A stretch of DNA of 64,000 bases, from the NCBI RefSeq assembly GCF_023276655.1, contig NZ_JALGRK010000001.1, positions 124,001-188,000 on the forward strand, written 5' to 3'. The position numbers were made by a program, and so were the translations under genes. The notes beneath the pieces are model-generated. The model was not told the DNA's origin. It saw nothing but the letters and a program-made list of their open reading frames with translations, and made no database searches. Positions 9,792-19,264 of this stretch are shown here, piece by piece (positions within the stretch are counted from its first letter, which is position 1; every line of letters starts with the position of its first letter). This stretch comes from Olsenella intestinalis. GTDB taxonomy: Bacteria; Actinomycetota; Coriobacteriia; Coriobacteriales; Atopobiaceae.

Positions 9792-11288
9792 CTAGCGGTA
9801 GTAGACCTCGCCGAGCTTGAGGTCGCGCTGGAAGTCGCGCAGGTTGGTGTTGGCGTCGATCACGACGGGCTCGATGCCCATGGCCTCGGCCCAGTCGACC
9901 ATCTGGTCGGCAGTGAGGTCATAGGAGAAGGCCGTGTGGTGCGCGCCGCCGGCGTAGATCCAGGCCGCGGTGCCGACCTTGAGGTTGGGACGCGGCTCCC
10001 AGAAGACGGTGCCGGTGGGCAGCATCGGCATGGGCTTCTCGACGGGCTTGCAGTCGACGTCCTGGATGATCAGGCGGAAGCGGTTGCCGAGGTCCACGAG
10101 GGAGGTGGCGATGGCGGGGCCGGTCTTGCCGGTGAAGATGAGGCGCGCGGGGTCCTCGCGGTCGCCCATGGACAGCGGCGTGGCGCGGATGGCGATGCGG
10201 CCGTCGGCGACGGAGGGGTCGACCTCGCTCATGTGGGACTCGAGGATGCCCTCCTTGCCCTTGACGAGGTTGTAGGTGTAGTCCTCCATGAGGGCGGAGC
10301 CCTTGGCGTCCTTCATGCCGGCGGTCATGACCTTCATGAGGCGAACCATGGCCGGGGTCTTCCAGTCGCCCTCGGGGCCGAAGCCGTAGCCCTTCTGCAT
10401 GAGGCGCTGGATCGCGAGGGACGGCAGCTGCTTGAGGCCGCCGAGGTCGCCGAAGTGGTCGGAGAAGGCGTTGTAGTTGTGCTCCTCGAGGAAGCGCTCG
10501 ATGCCGATCTCCTGGGCGGCCTGCACCTCGACGTGGCGACGGAACTCCTCGGGGTCGCGGCCGTCGAGGACGAGCTCGTAGGTGTCGTAGTACTCGTCGG
10601 CGAGTGCCTTGGCCTCGGCGTCGGTGACGGCGTCGACGTAGGGCACGAGGTCGTTGACGGGCCAGGCGTCGACGGTCCAGCCGAACTTGACGTGGGCCTC
10701 GACCTTGTCGCCGTCGGTCACGGCGACGTTACGCATGGTGTCGGCGAAGCGGCAGACGCGGATGTTGCGGCTCTCGTTGACGCCGACGGCGACGCGCATC
10801 CAGTCGCCGAGCTCCTTCTGGGCCTCAGCGTCCTTCCAGAAGCCGAAGACGACCTTGTGGTTCCAGCGCATGCGGGCGAAAATGTGCCCGAGCTCGCGCT
10901 CGCCGTGGGCGGCCTGGTTCTCGTTCATGAAGTCCATGTCGATGGTGTCGTAGGGGATCTCCTCGTTGTACTGCGTCGCGAACTGGCACAAGGGCTTCCG
11001 GAGGTCCTGCAGGCCCAGGATGTAGGACTTGGAGGGCGAGAAGGTGTGGGCCCAGGTGATGATGCCGGCGCACTCGGGGTCCATGTTGGCGGCGTTGAAG
11101 GTCTCCTGGATGACGTCGCTCGTGAGAAGGTTGGGCTTGACGACGACCTCGAAGGGGATGCTGTCGGAGGCGTTGAGGGCCTCGGCGACCTCGAGGGCGT
11201 GCTGATGGACGTGCTCGAGCACCTCGTCACCGTAGAGATCCTGGGTGCAGGGGCAGAGCCAGAACTTGTACTGCTTGATGTCTAGCAT
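9792..11288 (-). CDS. araA: L-arabinose isomerase
   Basis: Converts L-arabinose to L-ribulose, the first step of arabinose use; Mn2+-dependent, cytoplasmic. 498 residues, normal for the family. Recognisable stretches are the N-terminal FWLCPCTQDLYGDEVL, the segment ITWAHTFSPSKSYI, the conserved EGDWKTPAMVR with its catalytic Glu, and FMEDYTYN-like MEDYTYNLVKGKEG. The C-terminal GTAAWIYAGGAHHTAFSYDL is also typical. It follows the ABC permease gene by 63 bases and precedes the kinase by 81, each gap holding a hairpin. No araD is visible in the window. Confidence 0.97.
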   Translation of the reverse strand: MLDIKQYKFWLCPCTQDLYGDEVLEHVHQHALEVAEALNASDSIPFEVVVKPNLLTSDVIQETFNAANMDPECAGIITWAHTFSPSKSYILGLQDLRKPLCQFATQYNEEIPYDTIDMDFMNENQAAHGERELGHIFARMRWNHKVVFGFWKDAEAQKELGDWMRVAVGVNESRNIRVCRFADTMRNVAVTDGDKVEAHVKFGWTVDAWPVNDLVPYVDAVTDAEAKALADEYYDTYELVLDGRDPEEFRRHVEVQAAQEIGIERFLEEHNYNAFSDHFGDLGGLKQLPSLAIQRLMQKGYGFGPEGDWKTPAMVRLMKVMTAGMKDAKGSALMEDYTYNLVKGKEGILESHMSEVDPSVADGRIAIRATPLSMGDREDPARLIFTGKTGPAIATSLVDLGNRFRLIIQDVDCKPVEKPMPMLPTGTVFWEPRPNLKVGTAAWIYAGGAHHTAFSYDLTADQMVDWAEAMGIEPVVIDANTNLRDFQRDLKLGEVYYR

Positions 11289-11319
11289 TGTGGTTCCTCC
11301 TAAATGGGGCGGAAAAGAC

Positions 11320-11341
11320 GGGGCCGCCCGGAGGCGGCCCC
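11320..11341 (-). terminator. Permease-araA intercistronic hairpin
   Basis: Perfect 9-bp stem GGGGCCGCC / GGCGGCCCC with a 4-base loop in the 63-base gap between the permease and araA. No strong U tract. It may separate transporter from enzyme expression by processing or partial termination. Confidence 0.6.
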
Positions 11342-11351
11342 GGAGAGAGTG

Positions 11352-12332
11352 CTACTTGATGACCTGGTTGCCCTCGCGGTCAGAGAAGATGGCGAGGAAG
11401 ATCAGGAAGACGACGCCCATGACGAGCTGCTTGGGCGCGGCCTCGAAGCCCATCATCGACAGGCCGCGGTCGAGGATGCAGTAGGTCAGGACGCCCACGA
11501 CGATGTTGGAGAAGCGAACCTTGGCGCCACCGGAGATGGGCAGGCCGCCGAGGACGAGGGCGAGCATGATCTGGGTCTCCATCATGTTGCCGCCGGTCGC
11601 GGTGACCGAGCCGTTGCGGATGGCGAGCACGAAGGCGGCGAAGCCGGTGATGGCACCCGCGGCGATGTAGACGAGCGTCTTGGTCTTCTGGACCTTGATG
11701 CCCGCGAAGCGAGCAGCGGTCTGGCCCGCGCCGATAGCCTTGAGGTTGCTTCCCAGCGGCGTGAAGGTGAAGACCAGGTAGAACACGACGAGGCAGACGA
11801 TCGTGATGATCAGGAGCAGCGTCGGGTTGTTGAGGTCGGACTGGAGGTAGCCGGCGCCCTTGGCAGGCGAGTCAGTCGTCAGGAAGGCGACGACGCCGCG
11901 AAGCAGGAACATCATGCAGATCGTGACGATGAACGAGGCGATCTGCCTGCGGACGTGGAAGAACGCGTTGATTGCGCCGATGACCGCGCCGGTGAGGATG
12001 CCGCCGACGACGGCGAGGGCCGGGTTGATGTGCGACAGGTAGCACACCACGATGCAGCAGAGGCCGATCATCGAGCCCTGGGAGAAGTCGAGCGAGCCCA
12101 TGGACATGATCATGAAGACGCCGATCGAGGAGATCATGAGCACGTAGGTCGAGTTCAGAATCAGGTTGATGTTCTTCGGCTGAACGATCCTGCCGCCCGT
12201 CGCGAATGCGAAGAACGCGAGAATCAGGACGAAGCCGATGACGGGTAGGACGGAGCGGATGTTGATCTTGCTCAGAATGCCCTTATCCTTGGCAAGCTCC
12301 TCCGACTCAGTGATGGTGTCGTTTTCAGTCAT
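11352..12332 (-). CDS. Sugar ABC transporter permease (RbsC/XylH-type), second copy
   Basis: 326-residue inner-membrane permease of the BPD_transp_2 family used by ribose/xylose/arabinose importers. About 8-10 hydrophobic segments are visible, with the family's characteristic loop near SDLNNPTLLLII and the stretch GGLPISGGAKVRFSNIVVGV. It forms the heterodimeric channel together with the permease encoded at 13854-14804. The start codon follows GGAGGCGACACGA. It sits 12 bases after the ATPase gene in the operon. Substrate (L-arabinose) is inferred from araA. Confidence 0.9.
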   Translation of the reverse strand: MTENDTITESEELAKDKGILSKINIRSVLPVIGFVLILAFFAFATGGRIVQPKNINLILNSTYVLMISSIGVFMIMSMGSLDFSQGSMIGLCCIVVCYLSHINPALAVVGGILTGAVIGAINAFFHVRRQIASFIVTICMMFLLRGVVAFLTTDSPAKGAGYLQSDLNNPTLLLIITIVCLVVFYLVFTFTPLGSNLKAIGAGQTAARFAGIKVQKTKTLVYIAAGAITGFAAFVLAIRNGSVTATGGNMMETQIMLALVLGGLPISGGAKVRFSNIVVGVLTYCILDRGLSMMGFEAAPKQLVMGVVFLIFLAIFSDREGNQVIK

Positions 12333-12344
12333 TCGTGTCGCCTC

Positions 12345-13838
12345 CTAAACCATCAGAGCGATGAGGTCTTGCTCAGTAAGCTCCTTGGAGCGCTGAAGCT
12401 CACCGTTGATCTTGTGGTCCTTCATGACAAGGATTCGGTCGCACATGCCGATGAGCTCCATGATCTCCTCGGAGATGACGAGAATGGCCTTGCCCTGCTT
12501 GCGCATCTCGTCCATGAGCGCATAGATGTCGGCCTTGACCTTGATGTCGATGCCGCGGGTCGGAGAGTCGAGCAGGAGGATCTCGGACTCGGCGCCGACC
12601 CAGCGCGCGAGGACGACCTTCTGCTTGTTGCCGCCGGAGAGAGCGGAGACGAACTGGTCGGTGTTGACCATCTTGACCGACATCAGCTCTGCGTACTCGT
12701 TGGCGAACTTCTTCTGCTTGCTCTTGGAGAGGGGCAGGCCCATCTTGCGAAGAGAAGGCAGCGTGATGTTGTCCTGGATGGTGTCGGCGATCAGCAGCGA
12801 CTCGTTGTCACGGTCCTTGGACGCGTAGGCAATCGAGTGGTTGATGGCCGTGTTGATGTCGTTGATGGCGGTGCCGTCACCGAGCTCGACCTCGCCGGTG
12901 CGCTCGTAGGAGGCGCCGAAGAGGGCCTTGCCAACCTCGTGCATGCCGCACTCGGACAGGCCGCCGATGCCGAGGATCTCGCCCTTGTGCAGGTCGAGGG
13001 AGACCTCCTCGAGCTCGCCAGGAACCGAGACGTCCTTCATCGAAATGGCGACGTCGCCGGCAAGCGAGCCATCATAGTCCTCGCGGTAGTAGTGGTCGGA
13101 CATCTCGCGACCGACCATGAGGGTCTTGAGCTGCTCCTCATCGACCTCGTCGGCGGAGACGGTGGTGATGTACTCGCCGTCACGCAGGATCGAGATCGTG
13201 TCGGACATCGAGAGGACCTCGGCCATGTCGTGGCTGATGAAGATGACCGTGCGGCCGTCCTCGCGGACCTTGTTCATGACGTTGAAGAGCTCGGCGCGGC
13301 CGTTCTGCGAGAGAGCCGTAGTGGTCTCGTCGACGACCAGGACCTTCGGGGCGAACCACGTCGACTTGACGATCTCGACGAGCTTGCGGTCCTCGAAGTT
13401 GTAGTTGTCGATGGGGTCGACCGCCTTGATGTAGTCGAGTCCGTAGCTGTCGAGCAGCTCCTGGGCCTTCTTGATCATCGCGCCGGTGTTCTTGATGCCG
13501 CCAGTGATGAACTGGTTCTCGTCACCGAGGAACATGTTCTCGGCGACGGTGAGGCCGTCGAGGGTGCCCTGCTCCTGGACGATGACGGCGGCGCCGTGGT
13601 GGTTGGCGTCAACCTGGTTCTTGGGGGCGATCTGCTCGCCATCAAGCTCGAAGGTGCCCTCACCGATGGAGATGATGCCCGTGAGCATGTTGGTGAACGT
13701 GGACTTGCCGGAGCCGTTCTCGCCGATGAGCGCGTGGATCTCGCCCTTGTAGAAGTCAAGGGAGACGTGGTCGACGGCGTGCGTGGGTCCGAACTGCTTG
13801 TCGATGCCCACGGCGTGAAGCATGATTTCCTTTGCCAT
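12345..13838 (-). CDS. Sugar ABC transporter ATP-binding protein (double-domain, XylG/RbsA-type)
   Basis: 497 residues with two tandem ATPase domains, as is usual for ribose/xylose/arabinose importers. Domain 1 carries Walker A GENGSGKST (about 39-47) and the Walker B segment VLVVDETTTAL. Domain 2 begins about 265, has the degenerate P-loop GIGGLSECGMHEVGK, a signature LSGGNKQKVVLARW and LLLDSPTRGIDIK. Such degenerate second P-loops are normal in this family. It energises the two flanking permeases. Gaps to the neighbours are 12 and 15 bases, so the genes are translationally close. Confidence 0.94.
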   Translation of the reverse strand: MAKEIMLHAVGIDKQFGPTHAVDHVSLDFYKGEIHALIGENGSGKSTFTNMLTGIISIGEGTFELDGEQIAPKNQVDANHHGAAVIVQEQGTLDGLTVAENMFLGDENQFITGGIKNTGAMIKKAQELLDSYGLDYIKAVDPIDNYNFEDRKLVEIVKSTWFAPKVLVVDETTTALSQNGRAELFNVMNKVREDGRTVIFISHDMAEVLSMSDTISILRDGEYITTVSADEVDEEQLKTLMVGREMSDHYYREDYDGSLAGDVAISMKDVSVPGELEEVSLDLHKGEILGIGGLSECGMHEVGKALFGASYERTGEVELGDGTAINDINTAINHSIAYASKDRDNESLLIADTIQDNITLPSLRKMGLPLSKSKQKKFANEYAELMSVKMVNTDQFVSALSGGNKQKVVLARWVGAESEILLLDSPTRGIDIKVKADIYALMDEMRKQGKAILVISEEIMELIGMCDRILVMKDHKINGELQRSKELTEQDLIALMV

Positions 13839-13853
13839 TATTCTCTCCCTCCC

Positions 13854-14804
13854 TTACTTGACGACGGCGCCGTTGCGACGCTTGGTGGTCAGCGTGACGA
13901 TGGCGAGCAGAGTCGCGCCGGTGACGATGTTGTTGACGGTGGTCGGCATGCCGAGGGCGACGAAGCCCGCGAAGATCATGGCGACGATGTACTCACCGAT
14001 CAGGATCGAGACGACGGGGTGGCCGTACTTCTTGAAGGCCAGGCCGAAGAAGGTGCCCATCAGGGGCTGGAAGTTCAGCGCCTGGGAGAGCATGCCGGTC
14101 TGCGGGGTCTGAGCGGTGCCATAGCCGAGGTAGAGGATCGACATGATGCCCACGAAGGTGCCGCAGAGCGTGAAGGCGATCGCCTTGTACTTGTCGACGT
14201 TGACGCCCATGTTCTTGGCGACGAGCTCGTTGGCGCCGATGGCGTTGGTGTAGGTGCCGATCTTGGTGTAGTTCAGGATGAAGTAGCACAGGCCGAAGGC
14301 GATGAGCGCCACGATGAGGTTCCAGGGGTAGGCGCCGAAGAGCTTGAACGCGTTGTCGAGACGCGTGCCGTTCACGTCAGCGATGTAGACCGAGAAGCTC
14401 TCATAGATCAGCGAGAGGCCGGTCGTGACGATGATCGAGGGGATGTGCATCTTGATGTAGGCGATGCCGTTGCAGAGCCCCAGGACGACGCCGACGAGGA
14501 TGGGGACCACGATGACCGCGACCCAGCCGGCCTGCGGGATGAGTGCGATGGTCGAGAGCTCTGCTGCAATCAGCATCGAGCCGATGGAGAAGTCGAACAG
14601 GCCCATGACGCAGATGAAGTACAGTCCGCATCCGCCGATGGCGTAGATGAGCGCGGTCTGCATGTAGGACAGAAGCTTGTCGGGCGCACCGAAGGTGGCA
14701 GGCGCACCGATCTTGAAGACCGCCCAGATCACGACGGAGATGACGAGAAGAAGGCCCACGCCATACCACTGGCTCTGCCTAGCCTTCTTGAGAAACGATT
14801 GCAT
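13854..14804 (-). CDS. Sugar ABC transporter permease (RbsC/XylH-type), first copy
   Basis: 316-residue polytopic permease of the same family as the 11352-12332 product, with hydrophobic segments throughout and the family-typical stretches YAIGGCGLYFICVMGLFDFS and IKMHIPSIIVTTGLSLIYES. Two distinct permeases per operon imply a heterodimeric channel, as in YtfT/YjfF-type systems. It lies 114 bases downstream of the binding-protein gene, separated by a strong hairpin, so it is probably expressed less than the binding protein. The sugar is inferred. Confidence 0.9.
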   Translation of the reverse strand: MQSFLKKARQSQWYGVGLLLVISVVIWAVFKIGAPATFGAPDKLLSYMQTALIYAIGGCGLYFICVMGLFDFSIGSMLIAAELSTIALIPQAGWVAVIVVPILVGVVLGLCNGIAYIKMHIPSIIVTTGLSLIYESFSVYIADVNGTRLDNAFKLFGAYPWNLIVALIAFGLCYFILNYTKIGTYTNAIGANELVAKNMGVNVDKYKAIAFTLCGTFVGIMSILYLGYGTAQTPQTGMLSQALNFQPLMGTFFGLAFKKYGHPVVSILIGEYIVAMIFAGFVALGMPTTVNNIVTGATLLAIVTLTTKRRNGAVVK

Positions 14805-14836
14805 GCATCGCTCCTTCCGTTTCGTTCCGCTCTACA

Positions 14837-14881
14837 AAAAGAGGAGGGGGGCCGAGAGTCGTAGGCTCCCCCTCCGCTTTT
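14837..14881 (-). terminator. Attenuating hairpin between binding protein and permease
   Basis: AAAAG-A-GGAGGGGG pairs with CCCCCTCC-G-CTTTT around a 17-base loop: a strong bidirectional-looking terminator with U-rich ends. Placed after the binding-protein gene it would let only part of the transcripts continue, a common way to make excess binding protein. Confidence 0.7.
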
Positions 14882-14918
14882 GCAAAGCACTTACCTCAGC
14901 AGCTGAGCTGCTGCTTTC

Positions 14919-16112
14919 TTACGCGTGACGCTTCTTGACGTCCTCGATCGAGAGGGCCTCAGCGGCGCTGTTGAGCTTGCTGAAGTCGTCCTCGGCGAGC
15001 GCCTTGATCTCGTCGTCGTTGTACGGCGCGTCGTTGACGAAGTACTTCTCGTACTCGGCGTACTCCTCGGAGCTGGAGACGTAGACGTACGGGAACTTGA
15101 TCTCGTAGCCGAACTCGCCGTCCTTGACCTGGAGCTTGCCGGTGCAGGCCTGGTAGGTGAGGATGAAGGCGTACAGCGGGTCGCAGAAGTGGCCGCCGGA
15201 CTCGGCGAACATGCCGCCCGTGGAGAGCTGCTCGGCGAGGTCGGGGAGGAAGTCCGTCGAGACGACGGAGATCTGGCCGGTCTTGCCCATGTTCTTGAGC
15301 TGGCCGATGGAGCCCACCAGCGGGTCACCGCCGCCACCGGCGACGATGAGGGCGTCCATGTTGGGGTGGGTGTTGACGAACTGCTCGGTGACCTTGGCGC
15401 CCTCAGCGGAGGAGGTGTTCGCGTAGACGGGGTCGGTCATCTCGGCCTGGTCGTCGGGGTGAGCGTCGTTCCACTCCTTCAGGCCGGCCTTGTAGCCCTC
15501 CCAGCGGAGCTGGAACGTGGCGTCGCCGACCGTCCAGCCCTCGAGGCAGATGTGACGGGCGCCGGTCTTGTTGGGGCCACCCTTCTGCAGGAGGAGACCC
15601 ATGAGCGTCTTGCCGTTGAGGACCTCGTCCTCGTGGACGGCGCCCACGTAGTACTTGGACTTCTTGGCGACGTCATAGACGTCGGGGGAAGCGGTCTCGG
15701 AGATGATGCGGTAGAACTGCGTGACGAACATCTCGTTCTGGTTGCAGGTGTTGATGACGGAGGTCATCTCGGAATCCGCGGAGTTGCAGATGATGATGCC
15801 GTTGCAGCCGGCGGCAGCGAGGGTCTCGGCGGAAGCAGTGACCTGCTCGGAGACGTGGCCCTGGTCGACGACGGTGGTGTCAGCGCCGAGGACCTTGGCG
15901 GCCTTCTTGCAGATGTCGACGGACAGCGAGCCAAGGGCGTCGGTCGAGCTCCAGATGGAGATGCCGATCTTCACCTTATCGCCCGCGCTGGCAGACCCCC
16001 CAGCAGAAGCGCCGCCACCGTTGTTGCACGCGGCGAGGAGTGCGGAAGCACCCAGGCCAGCGCCGGTGACGCCCGAAAGCTTGAGGAAATCGCGCCTAGA
16101 AAGATTGCCCAT
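14919..16112 (-). CDS. Sugar ABC transporter substrate-binding lipoprotein
   Basis: 397 residues. The N-terminus has a twin-arginine-like start (LSRRDFLKLSG) and the lipobox LLAAC, so it is probably exported via Tat and lipid-anchored outside the membrane. The rest is a periplasmic-binding-protein fold like xylose/ribose-binding proteins (KIGISIWSSTDALGSLSVDI, later NGIIICNSAD, LIVAGGGGDPLVG, SVVSTDFLPD). The ATG at 16112 has GGGAG upstream; a longer in-frame reading to 16202 would bury the signal peptide and is rejected. First gene of the leftward arabinose operon. The long upstream region has repeated CGTTTA words. Confidence 0.93.
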   Translation of the reverse strand: MGNLSRRDFLKLSGVTGAGLGASALLAACNNGGGASAGGSASAGDKVKIGISIWSSTDALGSLSVDICKKAAKVLGADTTVVDQGHVSEQVTASAETLAAAGCNGIIICNSADSEMTSVINTCNQNEMFVTQFYRIISETASPDVYDVAKKSKYYVGAVHEDEVLNGKTLMGLLLQKGGPNKTGARHICLEGWTVGDATFQLRWEGYKAGLKEWNDAHPDDQAEMTDPVYANTSSAEGAKVTEQFVNTHPNMDALIVAGGGGDPLVGSIGQLKNMGKTGQISVVSTDFLPDLAEQLSTGGMFAESGGHFCDPLYAFILTYQACTGKLQVKDGEFGYEIKFPYVYVSSSEEYAEYEKYFVNDAPYNDDEIKALAEDDFSKLNSAAEALSIEDVKKRHA

Positions 16113-16602
16113 TCCAAAAACTCCCTTCAAACCCCTAACGAAACTTGTACGAATGGCCGTCCAACGAGACGACCGGAGGGCGACGCTCCACGCGACGCCC
16201 ATCTGTCGTATTCATTTCTACTATTGAATGCCGTCGTGAGAACCGTCTTGACTGTGAACGGTTGAAAAACAGTTATGAACGGATTTTACGCAGGTAGATG
16301 GCTTAGAAATGACGTGCCGATTTGAGTGTTTTTGTAAACGTTTCAACTATTGTTCACATGCTCCGTTTACATCAATATTGGACTTTCAGCAGGTCAACAT
16401 CGTTTGAAGCTTCATAAACGTACAGGCATAAATGTTGCCTGCCAGGGTGCGTTTAGGCGGGGTCGGACGTAAACTTGCTGTCACGACTCGGCGAGCGGCG
16501 AGGCGTAGGCTCTTCTCATGCGCGAAGCTTTTGATGGTTTGGACGCGGGCGCGCGATGCGCCCCTGAGCTTGCGGCCGCGGGCCGCGCGAAAGTAGGAAC
16601 CA
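16113..16602. promoter_or_regulatory. Arabinose-operon control region with repeated TAAACG words
   Basis: 490 bases, mostly AT-richer, no gene seen. The palindrome-like TTGTAAACGTTTCAA (16332-16346) contains the 10-mer found upstream of xfp. Further CGTTTA or TAAACG words lie at 16364-16370, 16414-16420, 16449-16455 and 16468-16474, and a GAACGG repeat near 16255-16282. The right end must hold the promoter and ribosome site of the rightward UPF0210 gene and a GAGAAGAGC word at 16509-16517. A multi-site LacI-family operator region is the natural reading. Confidence 0.6.
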
Positions 16603-17967
16603 ATGCCAATCACCCCCGAAGAGGTGGCCGAGACCCGGAGCATGGTCTCGCAGCAGAACCTCGACCTCAGGACCATCACCATGGGCATCTCGCTTTATGG
16701 CTGCGCCGACGAGGACCTCTCCCGCATGTGCACCAAGGTCTACGACCGCATCACCAAGACGGCCGAGCGCCTGGTGCCGACCGCCGAGGCGCTCGAGCGC
16801 GAGTACGGCATCCCCATCGCCAACAAGCGCGTGTCGGTGACGCCGGTCGCGCAGATCGCCGCCGCCTGCCCCGACCAGGACCTCTCCCCCATCGCGCACG
16901 CCATGAACCGCGCGGCCGAGAGCCTGGGCATCGACTTCATGGGCGGCTTCTCGACGCTGGTCCAGAAGGGCATGGGCTCCACGGACCGCCGCCTGATCAA
17001 CTCGATCCCCGGCGCGCTCGCCACGACCGAGCGCGTCTGCTCGTCGGTCAACGTCGCGAGCCTGCGCGCGGGCATCAACATGGACGCCGTGCTGCTCATG
17101 GCCGAGAAGATCGTCGAGGCGGCCGAGCTCACGCAGGACATCGACTGCTACGGCGCCGCCAAGCTCGTGGTGTTCGCCAACATGGTGGAGGACTCGCCGT
17201 TCATGGCGGGCGCCGTCCACGGCTCGGGCGAGGCCGACGCCGTCATCAACGTGGGCGTCTCCGGCCCGGGCGTGATGGCCGCGGCACTCGAGGAGCTGCC
17301 GACCGACGCGGACCTCATGGAGGTCGCCGAGAAGATCAAGCAGACCGCGTTCAAGATCACGCGCGCCGGCGAGCTGATGAGCCGCGAGGCCGCGAGCCGC
17401 CTGGGCGTCGAGAAGGGCATCGTCGACCTGTCGCTGGCGCCCACGCCGGCCGCAGGCGACTCGGTCGCGAAGATCCTGGAGATCATCGGCGTCGGCGAGT
17501 GCGGTGGCCCGGGCACGACCTGCGCGCTGGCCCTCCTGAACGACTGCGTCAAGAAGGGCGGCGTGATGGCGAGCTCGAGCGTCGGCGGCCTCTCGGGCGC
17601 GTTCATCCCCGTGTCCGAGGACGCCGGCATGATCCGCGCGGCCACCGACGGCGCGCTGTCGCTCGAGAAGCTCGAGGCCATGACCTGCGTCTGCTCGGTC
17701 GGCCTCGACATGATCGCCATCCCCGGCGACACCTCCGTCGAGACGATCGCCGGCATCATCGCGGACGAGATGGCCATCGGCGTGATCAACGCAAAGACCA
17801 CCGCGGTGCGCCTCATCCCCGCGATCGGCAAGAGCGAGGGCGACGTCCTCGAGTTCGGCGGCCTCTTCGGCTCGGCGCCGATCATGAGCGTGAACAAGTT
17901 CGCGGGCACGACGTTCGCCCGCCGCGGTGGCCGCTTCCCGGCGCCCCTGAACTCCCTCAAGAACTAG
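16603..17967 (+). CDS. UPF0210/DUF711 (PFL-family) protein
   Basis: 454 residues matching the widely conserved UPF0210 family throughout (start [15 protein letters not shown], then [55 protein letters not shown]). Structures of the family show a large oligomeric fold, but the reaction is unsettled, so I give no function. In many Firmicutes the gene follows a small ACT-domain gene (UPF0237); that partner is absent here. AGGAACCA precedes the ATG only weakly. The gene ends at a strong hairpin made of two GAGAAGAGC words. Confidence 0.9.
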   Translation: MPITPEEVAETRSMVSQQNLDLRTITMGISLYGCADEDLSRMCTKVYDRITKTAERLVPTAEALEREYGIPIANKRVSVTPVAQIAAACPDQDLSPIAHAMNRAAESLGIDFMGGFSTLVQKGMGSTDRRLINSIPGALATTERVCSSVNVASLRAGINMDAVLLMAEKIVEAAELTQDIDCYGAAKLVVFANMVEDSPFMAGAVHGSGEADAVINVGVSGPGVMAAALEELPTDADLMEVAEKIKQTAFKITRAGELMSREAASRLGVEKGIVDLSLAPTPAAGDSVAKILEIIGVGECGGPGTTCALALLNDCVKKGGVMASSSVGGLSGAFIPVSEDAGMIRAATDGALSLEKLEAMTCVCSVGLDMIAIPGDTSVETIAGIIADEMAIGVINAKTTAVRLIPAIGKSEGDVLEFGGLFGSAPIMSVNKFAGTTFARRGGRFPAPLNSLKN

Positions 17968-18004
17968 AGGACGCGCTGCCGCAGCAAAGACAGGGCAGAG
18001 CTAA

Positions 18005-18040
18005 GGAGAAGAGCCTGGACGATGGTCCAGGCTCTTCTCG
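18005..18040. terminator. Terminator built from inverted GAGAAGAGC words
   Basis: GAGAAGAGCCTGGAC and GTCCAGGCTCTTCTC form a perfect 15-bp stem around GATG, between convergent UPF0210 and murB genes. The outer 9 bp of each arm is exactly the word repeated 38 times in the window. DNA-uptake words in Neisseria and Haemophilus often form terminators in the same way. Confidence 0.85.
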
Positions 18041-18074
18041 TCTGCGTCGGTTATGGGGGCGGTGGCGTGCCAGG

Positions 18075-18998
18075 CTAGCCGAGGAAGCGGACCTCGGGCT
18101 CGAGGCGGACGCCGAACTGGCGCTCGACCTCGTCCTGCACGTGGGAGATGACGGCGCGCACGTCGGCGGCCGTGGCGTGGTCAACGTTGACGACGAAGCC
18201 GGCGTGCTTGGTCGAGACGGCGGCGCCGCCGGACTGGTAGCCCTTGAGGCCTGCGTCGGTGATGAGCTTGCCGGCGAAGTAGCCCTCGGGGCGCTTGAAG
18301 GTCGAGCCGGCGCTGGGCAGCTCGAGCGGCTGCTTGCTCTCGCGGCGCTCGGTGAGGTCCTCGATCTTCGCGCGAATCTCGCCGCGCTTACCGGGGCGCA
18401 GCGACATCGTGGCGGAGAGGACCACGAGGCCCTCGTCACGGATGCGGCTCTGGCGGTAGCCGAGGTTGAGGTCAGAGGCGGCGATGTCGCGCACCGAGCC
18501 GTCGGGCATGAGGCAGGTGACCGAGCTGAGGACGTCGGCCATGCAGCCGTCGTAGGCGCCGGCGTTCATGAAGCAGGCGCCGCCGACCGAGCCGGGGATC
18601 CCGCAGGCGAACTCGAGGCCGGTGAGGCCGAGCTCGCAGGCCATCTCGGAGGCCTCGCGCAGGGGGACGCCCGCCTGGCAGCACATCTCGCTGCCGTCGA
18701 CGGAGACGTTCACCAGGCCGTCGGCGATCGCGATGATGACGCCGCGGTAGCCGTCGTCGGAGACGAGCAGGTCAGAGCCCTTGCCCAGCACGAAGTGGGG
18801 GACCTCGGCCTCGCGGCAGATTGCGACGACCTCTCGGACGTCGTCAACGGTGTCGGGAATGACGTACAGGTCGGCGGGACCGCCGATTGCGAACGTGGTG
18901 TGCTCGCTCATGGGCTCGCGGACGAGGACGTTGTCCTCCCCCACGACGGATCGAAGCTTCCAGGCCAGTGAATCCAAATGGTCGGAACTGTCGGACAT
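18075..18998 (-). CDS. murB: UDP-N-acetylenolpyruvoylglucosamine reductase
   Basis: FAD enzyme that reduces UDP-GlcNAc-enolpyruvate to UDP-MurNAc with NADPH in peptidoglycan precursor synthesis; cytoplasmic. 307 residues, of the short class. Visible: TTFAIGGPADLYVIPDTVDD and GKGSDLLVSDDGYRG (FAD domain), FACGIPGSVGGACFMNAGAY, YRQSRI, the catalytic-Ser segment PSAGSTFKRPEG and the catalytic Glu in LEPEVRFLG. ATG 18998 follows AGGAGG at about 11 bases; an in-frame extension to 19118 lacks homology. Essential gene, apparently alone. Confidence 0.95.
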   Translation of the reverse strand: MSDSSDHLDSLAWKLRSVVGEDNVLVREPMSEHTTFAIGGPADLYVIPDTVDDVREVVAICREAEVPHFVLGKGSDLLVSDDGYRGVIIAIADGLVNVSVDGSEMCCQAGVPLREASEMACELGLTGLEFACGIPGSVGGACFMNAGAYDGCMADVLSSVTCLMPDGSVRDIAASDLNLGYRQSRIRDEGLVVLSATMSLRPGKRGEIRAKIEDLTERRESKQPLELPSAGSTFKRPEGYFAGKLITDAGLKGYQSGGAAVSTKHAGFVVNVDHATAADVRAVISHVQDEVERQFGVRLEPEVRFLG

Positions 18999-19264
18999 GC
19001 CCTTCTCATCCTCCTTGGGTGCGCTTACAAAGGCGTCGTTGGCGACCGTGCGCCACGACGCAACTGCTGAATTATATAACACCTGCGTTTGCCACCGAAT
19101 AGCCCACACATGCACCACGAACGCGCAGGGCCGCGCGCAGGGCCGCGGGGCCCGGTCAGGCCGTGCCCGGATGGCGACTCGAGGAGGTTTTGCGCATAGG
19201 GGCCACGGCGCGAGGCCGCCCTGGGATGCACGGGCAAGGGCATTGTTGTATCCTGCCTACAGTT

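Noticed and set aside
16113-16202. N-terminal extension of the sugar-binding protein to 16202
   Set aside because: It would place 30 charged residues before a clear Tat/lipoprotein signal; the ATG at 16112 has a ribosome site.
16518-18971. Long plus-strand frame overlapping the UPF0210 gene and murB
   Set aside because: Arg/Gly-rich translation of the wrong frame; the UPF0210 and murB frames are clear.
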